From the NCBI GenBank assembly GCA_023055355.1, contig JALJCS010000004.1:33660244-33724243 (forward strand): 64,000 nucleotides of DNA, given 5' to 3'. The notes under the pieces were generated by a model. The model saw only the letters and a program-made list of their open reading frames with translations. It ran no database searches and was not told where the DNA came from. Shown here piece by piece: positions 1 through 13,432 of this stretch. The DNA comes from Agelaius tricolor (taxonomy: Eukaryota; Chordata; Aves; Passeriformes; Icteridae). The translations under genes were made by a program, and so were the position numbers. Positions within the stretch are counted from its first letter, which is position 1. Each line of letters opens with the position of its first letter.

Positions 1-3000
1 CTTTTCTCTAAGAACATCCTGCCATCAATTCACAAGAATTTAGATTTGGAGATAAACAGGGTGAAAATATCCAATATGAGAAAAAGATCCCTGTCTCTAA
101 CAGTAGTACCTCAGTGATTTGAGCATCTTATCACCCTGTAGTTTAACCAAAGTTTAAATGGTGGTTACTATTGCAGGCACATTTTCTTCACAGATAGAGA
201 TTTTGATGCTTTTACCTGAAAATTAATCTTTTGAAATATGGGTTGAACCAGCAGTTCTAGAACATGTGGAATAAAACAGTTGCAACAGCAATGGCCACAA
301 GAACAGCAGAAACACTGATTTCATCTGTACTCAGCTAAGCCAGTCTGATTAAAAAGTTCCCCTGCAACAACAAGATGCTCTGGAAAGCAATAAAGAAGCC
401 AATACAGAAACCTGGATTAAGGTATGAGATGCACACAGTAGCTGATGCCACTCAGGAGCCTGGCAGAGAATTGTGTCAGAGCCACAGCTGCTCAGTGAGC
501 TTCCCTAGGGGAGGCAGCAATACTACTGCTACTTTCAAAGTGATGAGACCATGAAAAAATACAGGAGCGCTGCTCTTGAGAGTAATGGTTGTAGCCTTTG
601 GGTTGGGTGCATGCATTGAATGAGAGTCTGGTAGCAGCTGTGGGTGCAGCAAGATCCTGTTCTGGCAATTGGCAACATGCAGTGGAGTGAGAACCATATC
701 ATAAAAAGACCTGTGAGAATATGCATTTATGGCTGCTTGGATGGGAGCAAACACATTAACTTCACCTCTCTGGGGGAAAACAAGGAATGCAGCTGACATG
801 TAGCAGACAAAAAGCACTAACATGCATGTAGATTTTGGTTCAGAAAAAGTTTTCTACTGAAAAATATGAAATAATGCTGAACTGAGTAGTGTTATGCAGA
901 GGTCCCATTTACTTTACTGAACTAAAAGGAACCATTAGAAGTTCTGCCTACTACCTGAAACAGAATGAAAATCTATACATCATGAAACATAAATGCTAAA
1001 CTTTGTCAAAAAGTTACAATGCCAATTTTTATGGGAAACTATATGAATAAAGAGCCTTGCTGGTGATGTGGGTTATCATTTTACAGTATCTAAACCAAAG
1101 CATTAGTGAGTGGGAGAATAACACATGTCAGAATTTCTTACAGGTTTAAATAAATCATTGAGATTTAGGGTGGTAGTTAAATCCAAAAGAAGTTTCAGAT
1201 CAGTCCCAGTGGAATTTAAATATTTAAGGTTTAGTTTGACAAATAAAAAGTGTAACAACAAAACAGGTCCTACTCCACACATTTAGCAAAAGGCAATAAA
1301 AATGAAAATCAAATGAGAGTCTTAGGCCCCATCTACTAAATCAATGAGGTAGAAGAAGTTTCTCTAATTAATCACTCACGCAGAGGGCAGGGAGTTAACT
1401 TCTGTATGTTCCCTGAATATTATTTTATATGGTATTCAGAAGGGAAGGTGACATGTTGCATCTACAGAATTGCTCTGAATTTATCCTACTGATGTTCCAT
1501 TTTGCTATAAAATACTTAAACACTCAGAAAACAAATGGAAATATATTTACTATAATCTCATTATAAACTGGGTGCTCCTTTTAGAAGTAGTATATGGAAT
1601 TCTATCTTAACTTTGAGAAACATGTTCTGCAGAGTGGAAAAGCATGCACAGAGGAGACTGGGAGTGAAACAGGAGAAGCCTGAAGAAAGATCCTACAGCT
1701 TCAGGACTGAGGGCACCCTCTGAAATGAGGGCAACAGAGAGATTTGAATTCCAGGTTCCTGCATCATAGACAAGCATGTTGACTGCTATCTGTTGAAAAG
1801 AAAGGGCGATCAATGCCTCCCCTACTTGAATGCAGAGAGCAGGGGGCAAAAGAAACCAACAAAAATTGTTCGGCCTGAAAAATTTAACTTGAATCCATAA
1901 AAAGAGTTTCCCATGAAACCAAGAGATTTGCACTGGCACAAAACTGATTAGTCTCACTTGAAAATTAGGCTTTCCATCTACTAAAGAGATTTTACAACTG
2001 AGATTGACATGCTCTTGGAGCCATGCTGTTTCTCCATTCTCTCCTGATGGAATCTCCAGGGTTGTACAGTGGGAAGATTTACCCTTCTACTCTTCTGTCT
2101 AACCTTCACTGACTCTCTAGTTCAATGGTAAATACTTGATCACCTCTGAGGATTGGACTATCAGACTGGAATTATACAGTTATACAAATTATCTTTTTTT
2201 TGAGAATATAACTACAGCACGTTGCCTAGTGAATCTCATTTTGGGACAGTCTTCAACATAGAAGTCACTAAATAAATGGTGACATGGTATTTGTCAGGAG
2301 TGGCACATTAAAGGCTAACAAATAAGCTTATTAAACATAATTTTTCCTTACTTGACAAAAATAAAGTTAGGAGGTATGCAAAAATTCCTTTCCACAGTAA
2401 ATACCTTTATTAGTCGAAGGATTAGTACCTACTAACTGTTTTTACAGTGTGGACAGCACTTGATAGATAGATGTCAGCTGAATTTCTTGAAAAATTGGGT
2501 CCTCATGATTTTGTTTACCTTTTAGGACTATATTCAAATTCAGAGGAGGTTCAGACAGTGGGCTAATATAACAAGATTTGGAATAAAATCTCCCTGAGTA
2601 TAGTGAAGTAGAAGGGATGTTCCAGATCGCATATGAGGCAAGACCCTACAGTAGAGCTCCATCTCATCTCTAAGCTACAGAGAATTTACTGATTGATTTG
2701 TGACCTTATTAAATCATAAGTCTGGTTCTGGGACATCTTCCTATAACTTTGTATGCTGCCTCTGGCACTAGGCGCCATTTCCTGGAACATGAGCAGGAAT
2801 GAGGCTTAGTGAGTATTCACATTAAGTTCCATGTAAACCAGGATAACCTCAGTATCCAGTGCTTGTAATCCATGTAATAACCAATCCCATCATGTAATAA
2901 GGCACAGTGTGAAAAAGTACTTATTCCGCTTGCTGTAAACCACTTGTTATTTTTCTCTTTGGCAATATCTCATGTGTGCAGAATGGGACTTCATCTGTCA

Positions 3001-6000
3001 CTTTCATGTTTGGTCAGTCAGATTCCTAAGGTCCTTCCTGCAAAAAAGCTTAGCACACAATGAAGTTCTACCTTGGGTAAGTGTATGCTAGTCTCTCATA
3101 ACCCCAGACATAAATAATCTCAGTAAAGCAACAATTCAACAGTGTTACATCAGCTGAAGGTGACACAGCATTCCTTTTTTGGCTCTAAGGGGCCAGGACT
3201 ACTGAGAATATCTTGTCTCCTGTCAAAAGCATTTCTTACATGCTATTTTGTTCTGGATTTTTGTATCATGAGATTTTTTCCTATCTCAGTCCCAAGCCAG
3301 GACTCTGGAAAAAGGCCTGCATCAGCCCTTTTCAGTTACACTGAAGTAATTTCATCCTGTTTACAGTACAGTCTGCAGTTAACAAAAAGGTTGTGTCTCC
3401 TAGGAAGGGTTAGCCTTACAGTGGACTTTAAGGACCTGCCACCTTTGTCTCAGAAAAGATCCTCTGAGTGAGGCAGAAGGTCTATCAAGGGACACATATA
3501 TTCACTACAGCCCACACAGCAATATCTCTCAGTTTGCTCTTCACACAAAGTTGGTGACTATAAAGGAGCACAAATTATTTCCTGTGCAATGGGAGTATCC
3601 ACCCTGAGCTTGCTGCCTAGGTGCCATAATATGGGCATCCTATAGGTACACTCACTCCAAGTGGGAAGAGTATCCATTGCCTGTTGTCTGTCCATAAAAC
3701 AGCCTGCATTTGGTAAAGTTGGATCATACTGAGGTATAAATTCTCTTAAAAGCAATTGAAGAATATGCTTAGTTTTCAGAATCAGGATCACTTTAAAGAA
3801 ATTTTGGTTTCAACTAGAATCAGCAGGTTGTGTTAGACTATGGTACCATACACACAAGGTACCCCCAGGCTGGACTCCAGAGCTGCCAGCTGACATCTCC
3901 CAAAAGATAAAACAGGAGAAAAGTACATTTCAGCTTGTGTTTACAAATGGGCAGAGAGTACACTTGAATGTGCAAAGCGCCAGCAAGCCAAGCATCAAAA
4001 GGGAGATGCCTGAAAGCGTGGGAAATGTTGTTCCTATTGATGGTGGTGTTAGTTGGCAGTGTTGGGACTAAATGACTTTCCAAAGCAGCGTCATCATGTG
4101 TTTGAAGACTGACTTGCCAAACTCGTACATGCATCTGTGGCCTAAGCAGGCTTCCACTTAATGACATGCCTATTTCCATAAAAACACAGACGCTGCAGTA
4201 ACGCAAAACAAGAATGTCTTTAAGTTGGAAAAAATCATGTCTGTTGCTTCAACACATACATCAGTGGAGTCTGAAGGGACTTTGCAGTGTTGTCACAGGT
4301 GATCTGGCTGCAGGGACATGGAAAGGTTGAGTGGAACAGCCACAGCACAATGCAATACTTGCTGTCATTGCAACACCGCCAGCAGCATTCACACTTACTG
4401 CAATAGCTGGGGCAGAAAAGTGGAGACAATAGGATGCTGAGACATGTCTGGGATACACAAGAGCAGGTCACTGAGAAGGAGATCCTGGCCAAATACCTGT
4501 CATGTCCTGGCAATGTCTGAATTTCTCAGATGCACTTCCACAGACTTCAAGTAGAGGTGCATCTGGTTAATCCTCTGCATTAACCTTAAGAGGAAAAAGG
4601 AAGAGGAGAAAATCCATAGAGAAGTTAATGAGAGAAAATAATCAAATGCATGCCAACCTTAACCCTGGGCCTTTATTGTACCCAGGTGGTCAATAGGCTT
4701 CCCCCCCAGCACATTGGTGCATTTGTTGCTAGGAGGAATGCAGCAAAAAGAATAATTGTTTTGTTTGCTCAGGAAACCCAGAGGCCAGGAATACCCGTGT
4801 GATTTGCCCTGTGCTGAAACGGCTGTTTACTAGAGATGGTAAGAAAGCAATTTAAGGAATTTCAAGTGACATAAATAGGCAGGGCAAGATCCAACTCCAG
4901 TGACACAGGCTCTGATCGGCTGTAATGGGAATCAACCTCTTTTTCTCTGTGGCCTAAATCACAAATGCCACCAAATTCTTCCCACAACGTAAATCAAGAA
5001 TAAAGTGCAACTATGTTTCCTTCATTACATCTGAGATTAATTTTTGAGACACTAATAGCACTACAGCTATCCTTGTCTTTCCAAAAACATTAGCTCTGCC
5101 CGTGTGCTGATCTAACATTCATGGGGACAATTTTCTGCCAAGCAACACTAAATTTTTATGGCCAGACATGAGTGCAAGTTGCTAAAGCAGAGGCACATGT
5201 GTAGTGCTGTAATGATGGCTATTTATTAGCAGTCTTGGGAGTTGAAACATGCCATTTTTAAGCACTTTAATGGCATGGGGGGATTAGATGCCTCTTTTCA
5301 CTAATACTTCTCCTACTTTATGTACTTTCCTATTTCCACTATATGCTGCATGACAGTTTACTTCCTAATCCATCCTCTCCTTGTGCTCTCCTGGCTCCAT
5401 GTACCCTCTTTATCTCCTGTCATTTTTACTTTCTTTTCCTAGTATACCTCTAAGGTATTCTATAAGAGCAGCAGATTGTGTACATCCTCCTGTGGACTGT
5501 GATTATGAAGAACAGAGGGAAAGACCCCTGCCCTGGCAGGCCTGGGGAGACATTCTCCATGATGGAAAGGTCCTGAAGAGCACTTTGCTGCCACAGCCTT
5601 GTGAAGCAGGTCTAGGACTGCCCATTGATTCTTGTGTGGTGCCTGGGCTGCTTGTGGAAAGCACTTCAGTGGCACCTTCATGGCATGCAGATAGCTCTTT
5701 TGGTCATGCAGGAGTCTAACTGAAAATAAGCACAGTGCAGCTGCAGGAGCAATCTCCTTACCTTAGAGAAAACACTCTTCTTTCCCAAAAGCAGTAGGGA
5801 GGGAGGGAGAACAATATATGAGCACAAGGTCCAAGGATTTCTTCATGCTTTTATGAAATATCTGGCATTTTCCAGAAACCTCCTTAGCATCTCCTTTTCC
5901 TGCAGCTTCCCCACACAGCAATTATGTTCACCATCAATCTGACACGATTGTGTCTGGTGTCACCCTACTGTCCCAGCACCCTGAAAGAGCAGCACTGAGC

Positions 6001-6545
6001 CAGAATGCTTGAGGAGGCAGCTGGTAGCATTGCAGCAATTTCTCACCTCACAAAACCCTTTGGTCTGCAGACAAAAATATTTTGTAGTCGGTACAGACCT
6101 GCTTGGTTTTTTACCCTCGCTGACAGCAAGTTTATTATGCACCAGGCAAACTCCATGGCAAAGAGGAAGGTGGGAGAAAAGTAGTTAGAGCACACTTCTC
6201 ATCCTTCCCCATTGGAAATCAAGAATAACAGAAGACAAGGAAGTAAGAACTCCCACCTCACACTGTGTGGCATATTTTAGAGCCCTCTTTCCTGCAACAT
6301 TTAGTCACACACTGTGAAGTTCTTGCATGTCATCGATGTCTTTCTGGTCCTCTTTACCGCCGTATGGCTGCCTATGTTACACATGTCAACAAACTGCAAT
6401 TTAGCATGCTGTATCAGCAAAATTTTGCTTTTTGAAGTCTTCTGTTGTTCCATCTAGCAAATGATGCTCCACTTCTATGTCTGCAACAAGAGGATTTTCT
6501 TTTTGAAACCTCAGGTCTTACAGGAACTGTCTACACTACAGCTGC
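1..6545. other. Unique AT-rich non-coding sequence
   Basis: I see no gene, RNA gene or recognisable repeat in this stretch. Open frames of up to 122 codons occur on both strands (for example 476-823, 1607-1957 and 3838-4206 on the minus strand, 5381-5719 on the plus strand), but none shows a domain, signal peptide pattern or repeat that I recognise, and none has splice sites placed to make a convincing exon. Short homopolymer and GGGA runs (near 5796) are the only structure. It reads as intron or intergenic DNA. Confidence 0.6.
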
Positions 6546-6580
6546 AAATCAAATCAAATCAAATCAAATCAAATCAAATC
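6546..6580. repeat. (AAATC)n microsatellite
   Basis: Seven uninterrupted copies of the pentamer AAATC run across the interval and end at AGCAC. Perfect arrays of this size are usually length-polymorphic, so this is a plausible marker. Confidence 0.97.
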
Positions 6581-9500
6581 AGCACAAATAAGCTTTTTTT
6601 TTCTACTTTTTGTAATGAAGTGTGACACAAAATTGTTGCTAGGAAAATCAGTAGTTGTTTTGTTTCAGGGTTATTTTTAAGAAAAAGCAGGCACAAAGCT
6701 ATCATGTTCAGACAAATGAGCATATTCTTATTTCAGTCTAGGATTAATTATTTTTTGCTAAGTTTAAATCCACTACTTATTACCTTGCATTAAATCAATA
6801 AAGCAAATTTAAAAAGAAATTATGGTGCCAGAAATTTTATCAGTTCAAAGTAAATTGTTTCTGCTTCTCTCTTTTTTTTAATTACAACTGAATGCATCCA
6901 GCCATTGAAAAATTTTTATATACAAATACATATACCTAAGCACCTGATGGGATTATATTTGTTCACAATTGCATGTGCATATACAGTTGCTTAAGCCTGG
7001 AAATAAGCACTTAAATTCCTGCACTGCCCACACAGAGATTTCTTACCCTGGAAGGTCAGTTAGTTTTTGTGGTGATTAATTCCTCTACCAAAGGTTATTT
7101 CTGCAGGAAAATATGGTGTTTCTGAGATTCTGAGATGATATTATATCTGATACTATTGTTAAGGTAATGTTTTGAAACTTCTCATTATATTCAGGCTGCT
7201 TCCTCCCACCATCTTCAAGACAGCTTTGCATTGCCCTTTGCTGAGTTTAGAGATGAAGCAATAGTTTGTTTTCCTAAGGGTGAAAGGCTTGTGCTGTTAC
7301 ATTGCCTATATATGCTCTCCAAAATGAATAGCTCACAAATGCCTTGAAGCAGTTTCAAAACAACAGCAGAGCTCTCACAAGTGTTGAGTGTTGTAAGTTT
7401 CATGAAAATAAGTGGTGTACTTATCACATGGTATGGCTGGCCCAGGGTTGCAGTTTGTTTCAACTCTCTTTGCTTCCACTCTCATTTTTTCACTTCCCTG
7501 CTGCTGCTCTTTTGGGAAAGAGGCAGTCAAGAAAAGGTAAGAGGGAAGCACAAATTGAAGGCAATGGTCTAGAAAGGAAAAGGCACAGCTAGCAATCAAA
7601 AATATGCACATGGACTGCTCAGCCCATGACTTTCATCCACTTTACATCTGTAATTTCTCCTGACACACCTGACATCACACACAAATGCAATCACTGGCAT
7701 AGGAGGTACACCCCAGATGCAGCAATGTGTTAACAAAAGGACTGATGAAGGAACAACAGATGAAAAAAAAGAAAAACCCTCTTGTTGGCATTAAAAAATA
7801 TTGCTCCCAGGAAATTTTGAAGCTGTATATAGCATAAACTTGGCTGGACACATGCAGGTCACTGTAACTGTTCAGGTGGATCTGGATCCTGACACTCTTA
7901 GTTTGTGCCACTCCACTCAGAATCAGATATTTAATGAAACCTTCCAGCTGTGCAGTGAAGCCATATTTTGGTATCCTGTGTAATCATTTGGCTTGCCTGA
8001 ATTGGGATGCCACACAAATATGCACTATGCAAAACATAGATGCTTTTATTTGTTAAAATAACATCATGCTTTTCTGCTTCTCAAAAAGAGACTAAATTAA
8101 TACATAAATTTTTTTTAAATGAGAATGCTTGTTTCAGACAAAACTATGGCTGCTTTTTGAGGTATGGACACATGTTTGCAGAGCCAGAAGCAGATTTTAC
8201 AAGAGCCGCTTTTCTTTGTTTGTACCGTGAAGTATATTCCCCTTTAAATATACACTCCAAAATTGCGCTTGAAAAAAAAATGTTGCTGGGTGGTAAGCCA
8301 AGTAAACGGTATTGTTCATACTTGCATTGTTCTTTTTCACTGTATTTCAATAATGTTTTCAAGTCTGGTAGACTACTGACTGGCCTTACATATGCACTCA
8401 AGGCTCAGACGTGAAAAATCACTCTGCCACAGATCCCCAACTCTAAGTACAGAAACACAGATGAAGAAATACTCTATTTTCACACAGGAAAAATCTTGAC
8501 TGCTTGGACTCTGTCTGAATACACACCACCAGGACTCTGACATGGCTTTTCTCCTGCCCTATATTCCCAAACAAGTTATCTGCATCCCTACTGTCCCAGA
8601 GTGCCTACAGATAGATGCCAGTACATAAAACCAAACTACAGCTCACATATCAATCCCAGATCCAATAATTTCTGTACTGTAGCTTTTGTATGGAGATTCC
8701 AAACAATCTACCTGTAATGCAACTGACAGTGCCTACATTTTAGCTATTATGTCTTTGGTATTATCTGTGAGACTGAGGTGCATCCAGGGAAATCCTCTAT
8801 GTCCATTGCAGCTCTGAGCATCCTCTTCTGCTGAAGTACTAAAGGTTTTGGTGAATGCCAAGTGCACTCAGTTTCCATTTACCTCAACTACCTGCAGCAT
8901 CCAGCCCCTAAGGTAATTTCTGGCTAGTCTGCATCTAAACTTTGCCACTAAGGCCTAGGCTCACATGAAGTTAACGCTCCTCCTTCATTGGTATAAAAAT
9001 CAAGTAAAATCTGAGATGAGAAAAAATCTTGCAGCAGAATAGTTTCTGACAGTTTATGGTTAAAAGAACAGAGAAGTGCAATTTGAAATCACTGCTAATG
9101 TAACTAGAACCTGAGAACACCACTAATATTTAACTGACGGAAAAGTAACTGAAGGAGAATTGCTTGGAGATCTGCCAGAAGGATTTTAACAGCTGGAAGT
9201 TGAAAAATGATTACTTTTGACAGCAATAAACACTCCATGTTCATAAGCAATTATGTTTTGGTTTCTGAACTGTTTGAATTATTTTCTCTGTACTATTAAC
9301 ATTTTATTATCCAGATAGGAATTTGGATTAATGTAATTTAGGGAATTAATTAAAACCCATTTTTCCCCTAGCAGGTACCCACTTATCTTGGGAAAAGAAA
9401 AGTGAAAGCATTCTGGAACGAGTAATTCCTAAGAACTGATCTCAGTGAAAAGTGACCACACTTAACACCATCTCTTGAGAGATAACAAGGTATGACTGCC

Positions 9501-10373
9501 AGGAGAAGCCCAAGAAAAGAGAAACACAGAGTTCTCATGAACAGGCAGTAGCTGCAATACACCTGATACCTAGCTTTGTTATCTCTCCTGACATACAACA
9601 GTGGCTACCAAAGCCATAGAAGTTACAAAATACAGTCTCCTTTGGACAGATACAAGCATAGCCCTGACTGCATCAAGACAGAGAGAAAGAGCATTAAGGG
9701 TAAGCTAAAATAATTTCTTGAGTGTACTACACAATTATATACCAGCACTGGAGTGGTCAAAGTGAAACACATTGGCTGGACTTACTAACTTCGTGGTGGA
9801 ACTAGAATATGCAGTGGAAACAAGATATGGGGAATGGGAGGTCTAAAAAGACAAGTTTAAGGGATATCAGGTGAAGGGAGGGCATTCTCAACCATGGAAC
9901 AACCTGCAGACATTAGTTAGGAAGGTGAGGTATGGTCCTCGTCATGCAGAATATTTAACCAGTAAACAAAGCCTCCCTGGACATGCTCTACCTGAAGCAC
10001 AGTCCAGTACAAACCTCCAGCCAGCCAGGAAGGGTGGCCAGTCTAATTACACCCCATTACAGGCAGACACTGAGATGAATGGATACAGCTCTCCAGTTGT
10101 AAATGACCATCTTCTGAAGCCCATCCTTAAAAAAGGACAAGGCACCATTGGTAGCCCAAGTGGAAGAAAAGACCAAAGCTAGCTCTGCCCTCCAACCTGT
10201 TTCTGAAAGAACTTGTCCAGATGTCTGGAGATAAGAGAACCCAGAGGAAACAGATAAAACAACCTTCCTTAGGGAAGAACATGACTGGGAATTTTCTTTC
10301 TTGCAAGTGTTATGGTTACAAATGTAAGAAAGCTCTTCACAATTAACAGCAAGAAAATGCTGCTGCAACAGTC

Positions 10374-10413
10374 AGTTCTGAGGTACTGCCAGTTCTGAGG
10401 TACTGCCAGTTCC
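10374..10413. repeat. 17-bp tandem duplication
   Basis: The 17-mer AGTTCTGAGGTACTGCC occurs twice in perfect tandem (10374-10390 and 10391-10407), followed by a partial third copy (AGTTCC). This looks like a recent slippage or duplication event in otherwise unique sequence. Confidence 0.95.
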
Positions 10414-11210
10414 AAGGAGCTCACAATGAAACACAACCTCGTTCACCTGCCCATATTGTCTATGTGAAACAAAAGCAGGCTCAATTTGCAGTGGTTTTCA
10501 CAGGGAACACTTTGTACTGATAATGCAAACGTCAACCTCAGGTCTGCCATCAGTGAAGCCTCACCACACCTCCTGTGGGACTGAACAGAGCAAATGGTGG
10601 TGCAGCCCCATGTGCAGGCTGGGGAGCAGCAGCTCACAGGAAACAAGGTGCAGGGTGCTGCACTGGCATAGCAAATGCACTGATAGGCACACGCCACCTG
10701 CTACATAAACACATGTGTGATCTCACTGTGGAAGGGGAGACTACTTCAATTAACCTTTCTCTCTCTGCTGCTCATCACCCAGCCTTTACAAAGCTGAGTA
10801 GAGGCTGATTTGTTGCAGTGCACTTTTGTGCTAGCATGGAAATTCCCCAAGTTCATATATAATCTCCTGGCTTTCTCCCTCATTATAAGAGGAATTTAAA
10901 ATATTTGCCAAGCCCTTGGCATAGTTTTTGAAACCAAGAACTAGTAAAACAAGGTAAAGAACACAGTTGGAGGAGGGCAGTTACCTTTAGGAAGTGGCAC
11001 TTGGGAACCCTCTGGTGTTACTATGATCCAGGCATTTGATGGGAGTTTAAACCGGTCTTTAAAGACAGTGATTAACTTAAACTAGATACAGTGTTCTCAA
11101 AGGGCTTTACTTCAGGAAGATGAGTTGGCTCACAGGCTGTTTTGTAGACTAGGTTGCAACTGGATGTATAGGAAATACAGTGAACTAAGAGGAGGATCAT
11201 CACCAGTTTT

Positions 11211-11313
11211 CCTTAGAGTGGACTATTGCATGCTTAATTAGGCCTCCATCTAGTCAGTTTAAAATGGAAAATGTCTTCAAAATGCTTACTTCCACCCCCA
11301 TTTTGCTCATTTC
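11211..11313. repeat. Diverged duplicated unit, copy 1
   Basis: About 100 bases here align without large gaps to 11998-12100 in the same orientation. Shared blocks include TTAGAGTG, CCTCCATCTAGT/TCTCCATCTAGTT, CTTCAAAATG and TTTTGCTCATT. The match weakens upstream. I do not recognise the family. It could be an old tandem duplication or two fragments of one ancient transposon. Confidence 0.7.
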
Positions 11314-11686
11314 ACCTGTAGATGCTCCCAGACTCAGAGATAACTAGCAAGAAAGGACGACAGACTGAATGTAGCAGAGAAGAAAAGGACAGGTTTTGTT
11401 GGGCCACACTTTATTTGTATGGGTGTGTTGAAATCAGGCAGAGATCGAACACGGTGCCTATCACCAGGTTTTTCCTTCATGGGGAAAATTACATGGCCCC
11501 TGTAATTTGTCAGAGATCTTTCACAGGTGGAAGCTGAGAACAAGAGCATCAGCCCCACATATGGAATCCTCAACTCACTAACAATGTCTGTGCTGAGCCA
11601 GGAGGTTTATTGGCTAAACCTCCAGACAGTGTCAAAATTAAATTTTGTTTAAAAGAGAAATCTGAGAAGCTGCCAAGAATGAATGG

Positions 11687-11730
11687 ACATTTCTTTCTGT
11701 GTAACCTCCCAGGGTTTTATTTCAGGAAGG
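11687..11730. repeat. Minor duplicated unit, copy 1
   Basis: The block starting ATGGACATTTCTT and running through GTTTTATTTCA is repeated at 11813-11857, with scattered substitutions. A weaker third resemblance (CTTTACTTCAGGAAG) lies near 11106. Together with the 11211/11998 pair this suggests that the whole 11.1-12.1 kb interval has a repeated ancestry. Confidence 0.55.
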
Positions 11731-11812
11731 GCTAAGCAGGGTCTTGGCATTTAGCCTCAGGAAGCATCATACTTATTCAGTCCCATCCAACCCACCACAT
11801 CCCTGCATGCAT

Positions 11813-11857
11813 GGACATTTCTTCCATTGTAATTTCACAGTGTTTTATTTCACTAGG
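11813..11857. repeat. Minor duplicated unit, copy 2
   Basis: Second copy of the ATGGACATTTCTT...GTTTTATTTCA block described at 11687-11730. It lies 126 bases downstream in the same orientation. Confidence 0.55.
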
Positions 11858-11997
11858 TTACTTCAATCTTAGAAAAAGAGGTTTTAACCAGGAAGATGGT
11901 TACAATGAACATCATGTGCTATTAAGGGCTTTTGATATTTAATGTTATGGCATGTATAAGCACCGTGCAAATTGGATTAGATTCAGAAATAAACTTC

Positions 11998-12100
11998 TTT
12001 AGAGTGCACTAGTGCATGTTTACTGAGTCTCCATCTAGTTAGTGTCAAACAGAAAATTCCTTCAAAATGGCTGATTTCCACCCCTGTTTTGCTCATTCTA
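11998..12100. repeat. Diverged duplicated unit, copy 2
   Basis: Partner of 11211-11313, about 787 bases downstream in direct orientation. Both copies end in the same TTTTGCTCATT block, then diverge at once, which gives a defined right-hand edge. Confidence 0.7.
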
Positions 12101-12914
12101 GCAGCTCATTCTATCAGGAGGACAATTACAGAAGGAACAGTTGGTAAGAAAAATGAATAACAGTTAATTCAAAAACCCCCTTTTAAAACTTTGTTTTCTC
12201 TGTGCATTTTGGGGATCACAACCACAAAGAGGACTTTATGTGAAAAGGGAAAAATTCTGGGTTTCGTACTTGAACAAAATAATTTGAGTAAATATTTAGG
12301 CTTGTCCAAATAAGTGCAACAATTTACAGTGGCTCCAGGAACCAAAATTTAACAGACATGATGCAGTAGGAAAACTGAATCACAGTCCTGATACTTTTTT
12401 TTGGTTTGCATTGATAAAATGTGCAAGACATGTACCTCTCCTCTGGCAACATTTCTTTCCTTCCTCCTTATTAATACAGAGTCTTGTTCTTGCAACCGTC
12501 TAATAATCAGCTATCAGCAAACTACTTTTGCAGCCACTGCAAAATGCAGCTGCACATTTGCTTTGCAGAGAGTGCAGAGGGATAGGATTCATCAGGACAT
12601 GTCATGGAATTCCACTGCTTTCCTTGCTGGCTGTTAGTCATCTTAGCTGCTACCTAGTGCTAGCTAGGAAAGCTAGCTCAACTGCTTGGTATAGTAACTG
12701 GGAATTTTGACATGGCCTTCAACAGAGCCAATATCCCAGGTCAGCTGCAAAAATAGATGCTGCAGAGTGTTAAGCATTTGGTCTTCTCATTTAAGAATTG
12801 AAAATATTTCATGCCTCCTTACAGCAAAACATGATGTGTCATATGTCTTTGATATGTCACATTTTTAACAAGACCCATGTATATTAAAATCCTGTGGTCA
12901 GTTTAGCACTTGCT

Positions 12915-13432
12915 CTCACAGAATCACAGAACCATTGGGGGTGGAAAGGACCTCTGGAGATCATCCAGTCCAAGCCTCCTGCCAAGGCAGGGTCACCCAG
13001 AGCAGGTGACACAGGAGCATATCCAAATAGATTTTGAATGGCTCCATAGCCTCCCTGGGCAGCCTGTTCCAGTGCTCTGCTACCCTGCAATGTCAAGTTC
13101 TTCCTCATGCTGAGGTGAAACTTGTGTTTTTAGTTTATGGCCATTGCTCCTTGTCCTGCCACTGGACACCACTGTAAAGAGCCTGGCACCATCCTCTTGA
13201 TACCTGCCTTTGAGATATTTATGAGCATTAATGAGAGTCCCTCTCAGTCTTCTGTTCTCTGGACTGAACAGACCCAGCTCTTTCAGTCTCTTCTCATAAA
13301 AGAAATGCTTCAGACTCATAATCTTGGTCACCTCTGCTGAATCAATCCCCTTCAGTTGTTCAAGTCTCCTCTTGTCCTGAGGAGACCAGAGCTGAACACA
13401 GCAGTCCAGATGTGGCCTCACTAGGGACAAGT
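12915..13432 (-). mobile_element. CR1 LINE, 5'-truncated 3' end
   Basis: Read on the minus strand, this is a CR1 non-LTR retrotransposon tail. The frame at 13080-13430 encodes the end of the CR1 ORF2 reverse transcriptase, with the familiar stretches LVRPHL, WSPQDKRRLEQL, KRLKELGLFSPENRRLRGTL and KYLKGRYQEDG. It is followed by the conserved 3' UTR ending GGACTGGATGATCTCCAGAG, then CTGTGATTCTGTGA-like terminal repeats at the low-coordinate end. The normal protein continues for tens of residues past the in-frame stop (LDIAG-stop), so the copy is dead. The 5' side stops near 13432, the usual outcome of incomplete reverse transcription. CR1 is the dominant LINE of bird genomes. Confidence 0.95.

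Larger units (their letters stand above)
6581..12914. other. Unique AT-rich non-coding sequence with two small duplications
   Basis: No gene is supported. A plus-strand frame at 9871-10182 (103 codons) is open but has no recognisable domain. The stretch holds a 17-bp tandem duplication at 10374-10413 and a diverged duplicated unit at 11211-11313 and 11998-12100, listed separately. The remainder shows no repeat that I can name. Confidence 0.55.

Noticed and set aside
3838..4206. 122-codon minus-strand frame
   Set aside because: No recognisable domain; hydrophobic patches do not form a clear membrane segment pattern.
9871..10182. 103-codon plus-strand frame
   Set aside because: Looks less random than most, but there is no family match I can name, no promoter or splice context and no codon-level evidence.
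11733..11745. CTAAGCAGGGTC, resembling a 5S-derived SINE head; a similar word occurs near 13758
   Set aside because: About a dozen bases only; neither site continues into the rest of a 5S-like or SINE sequence.
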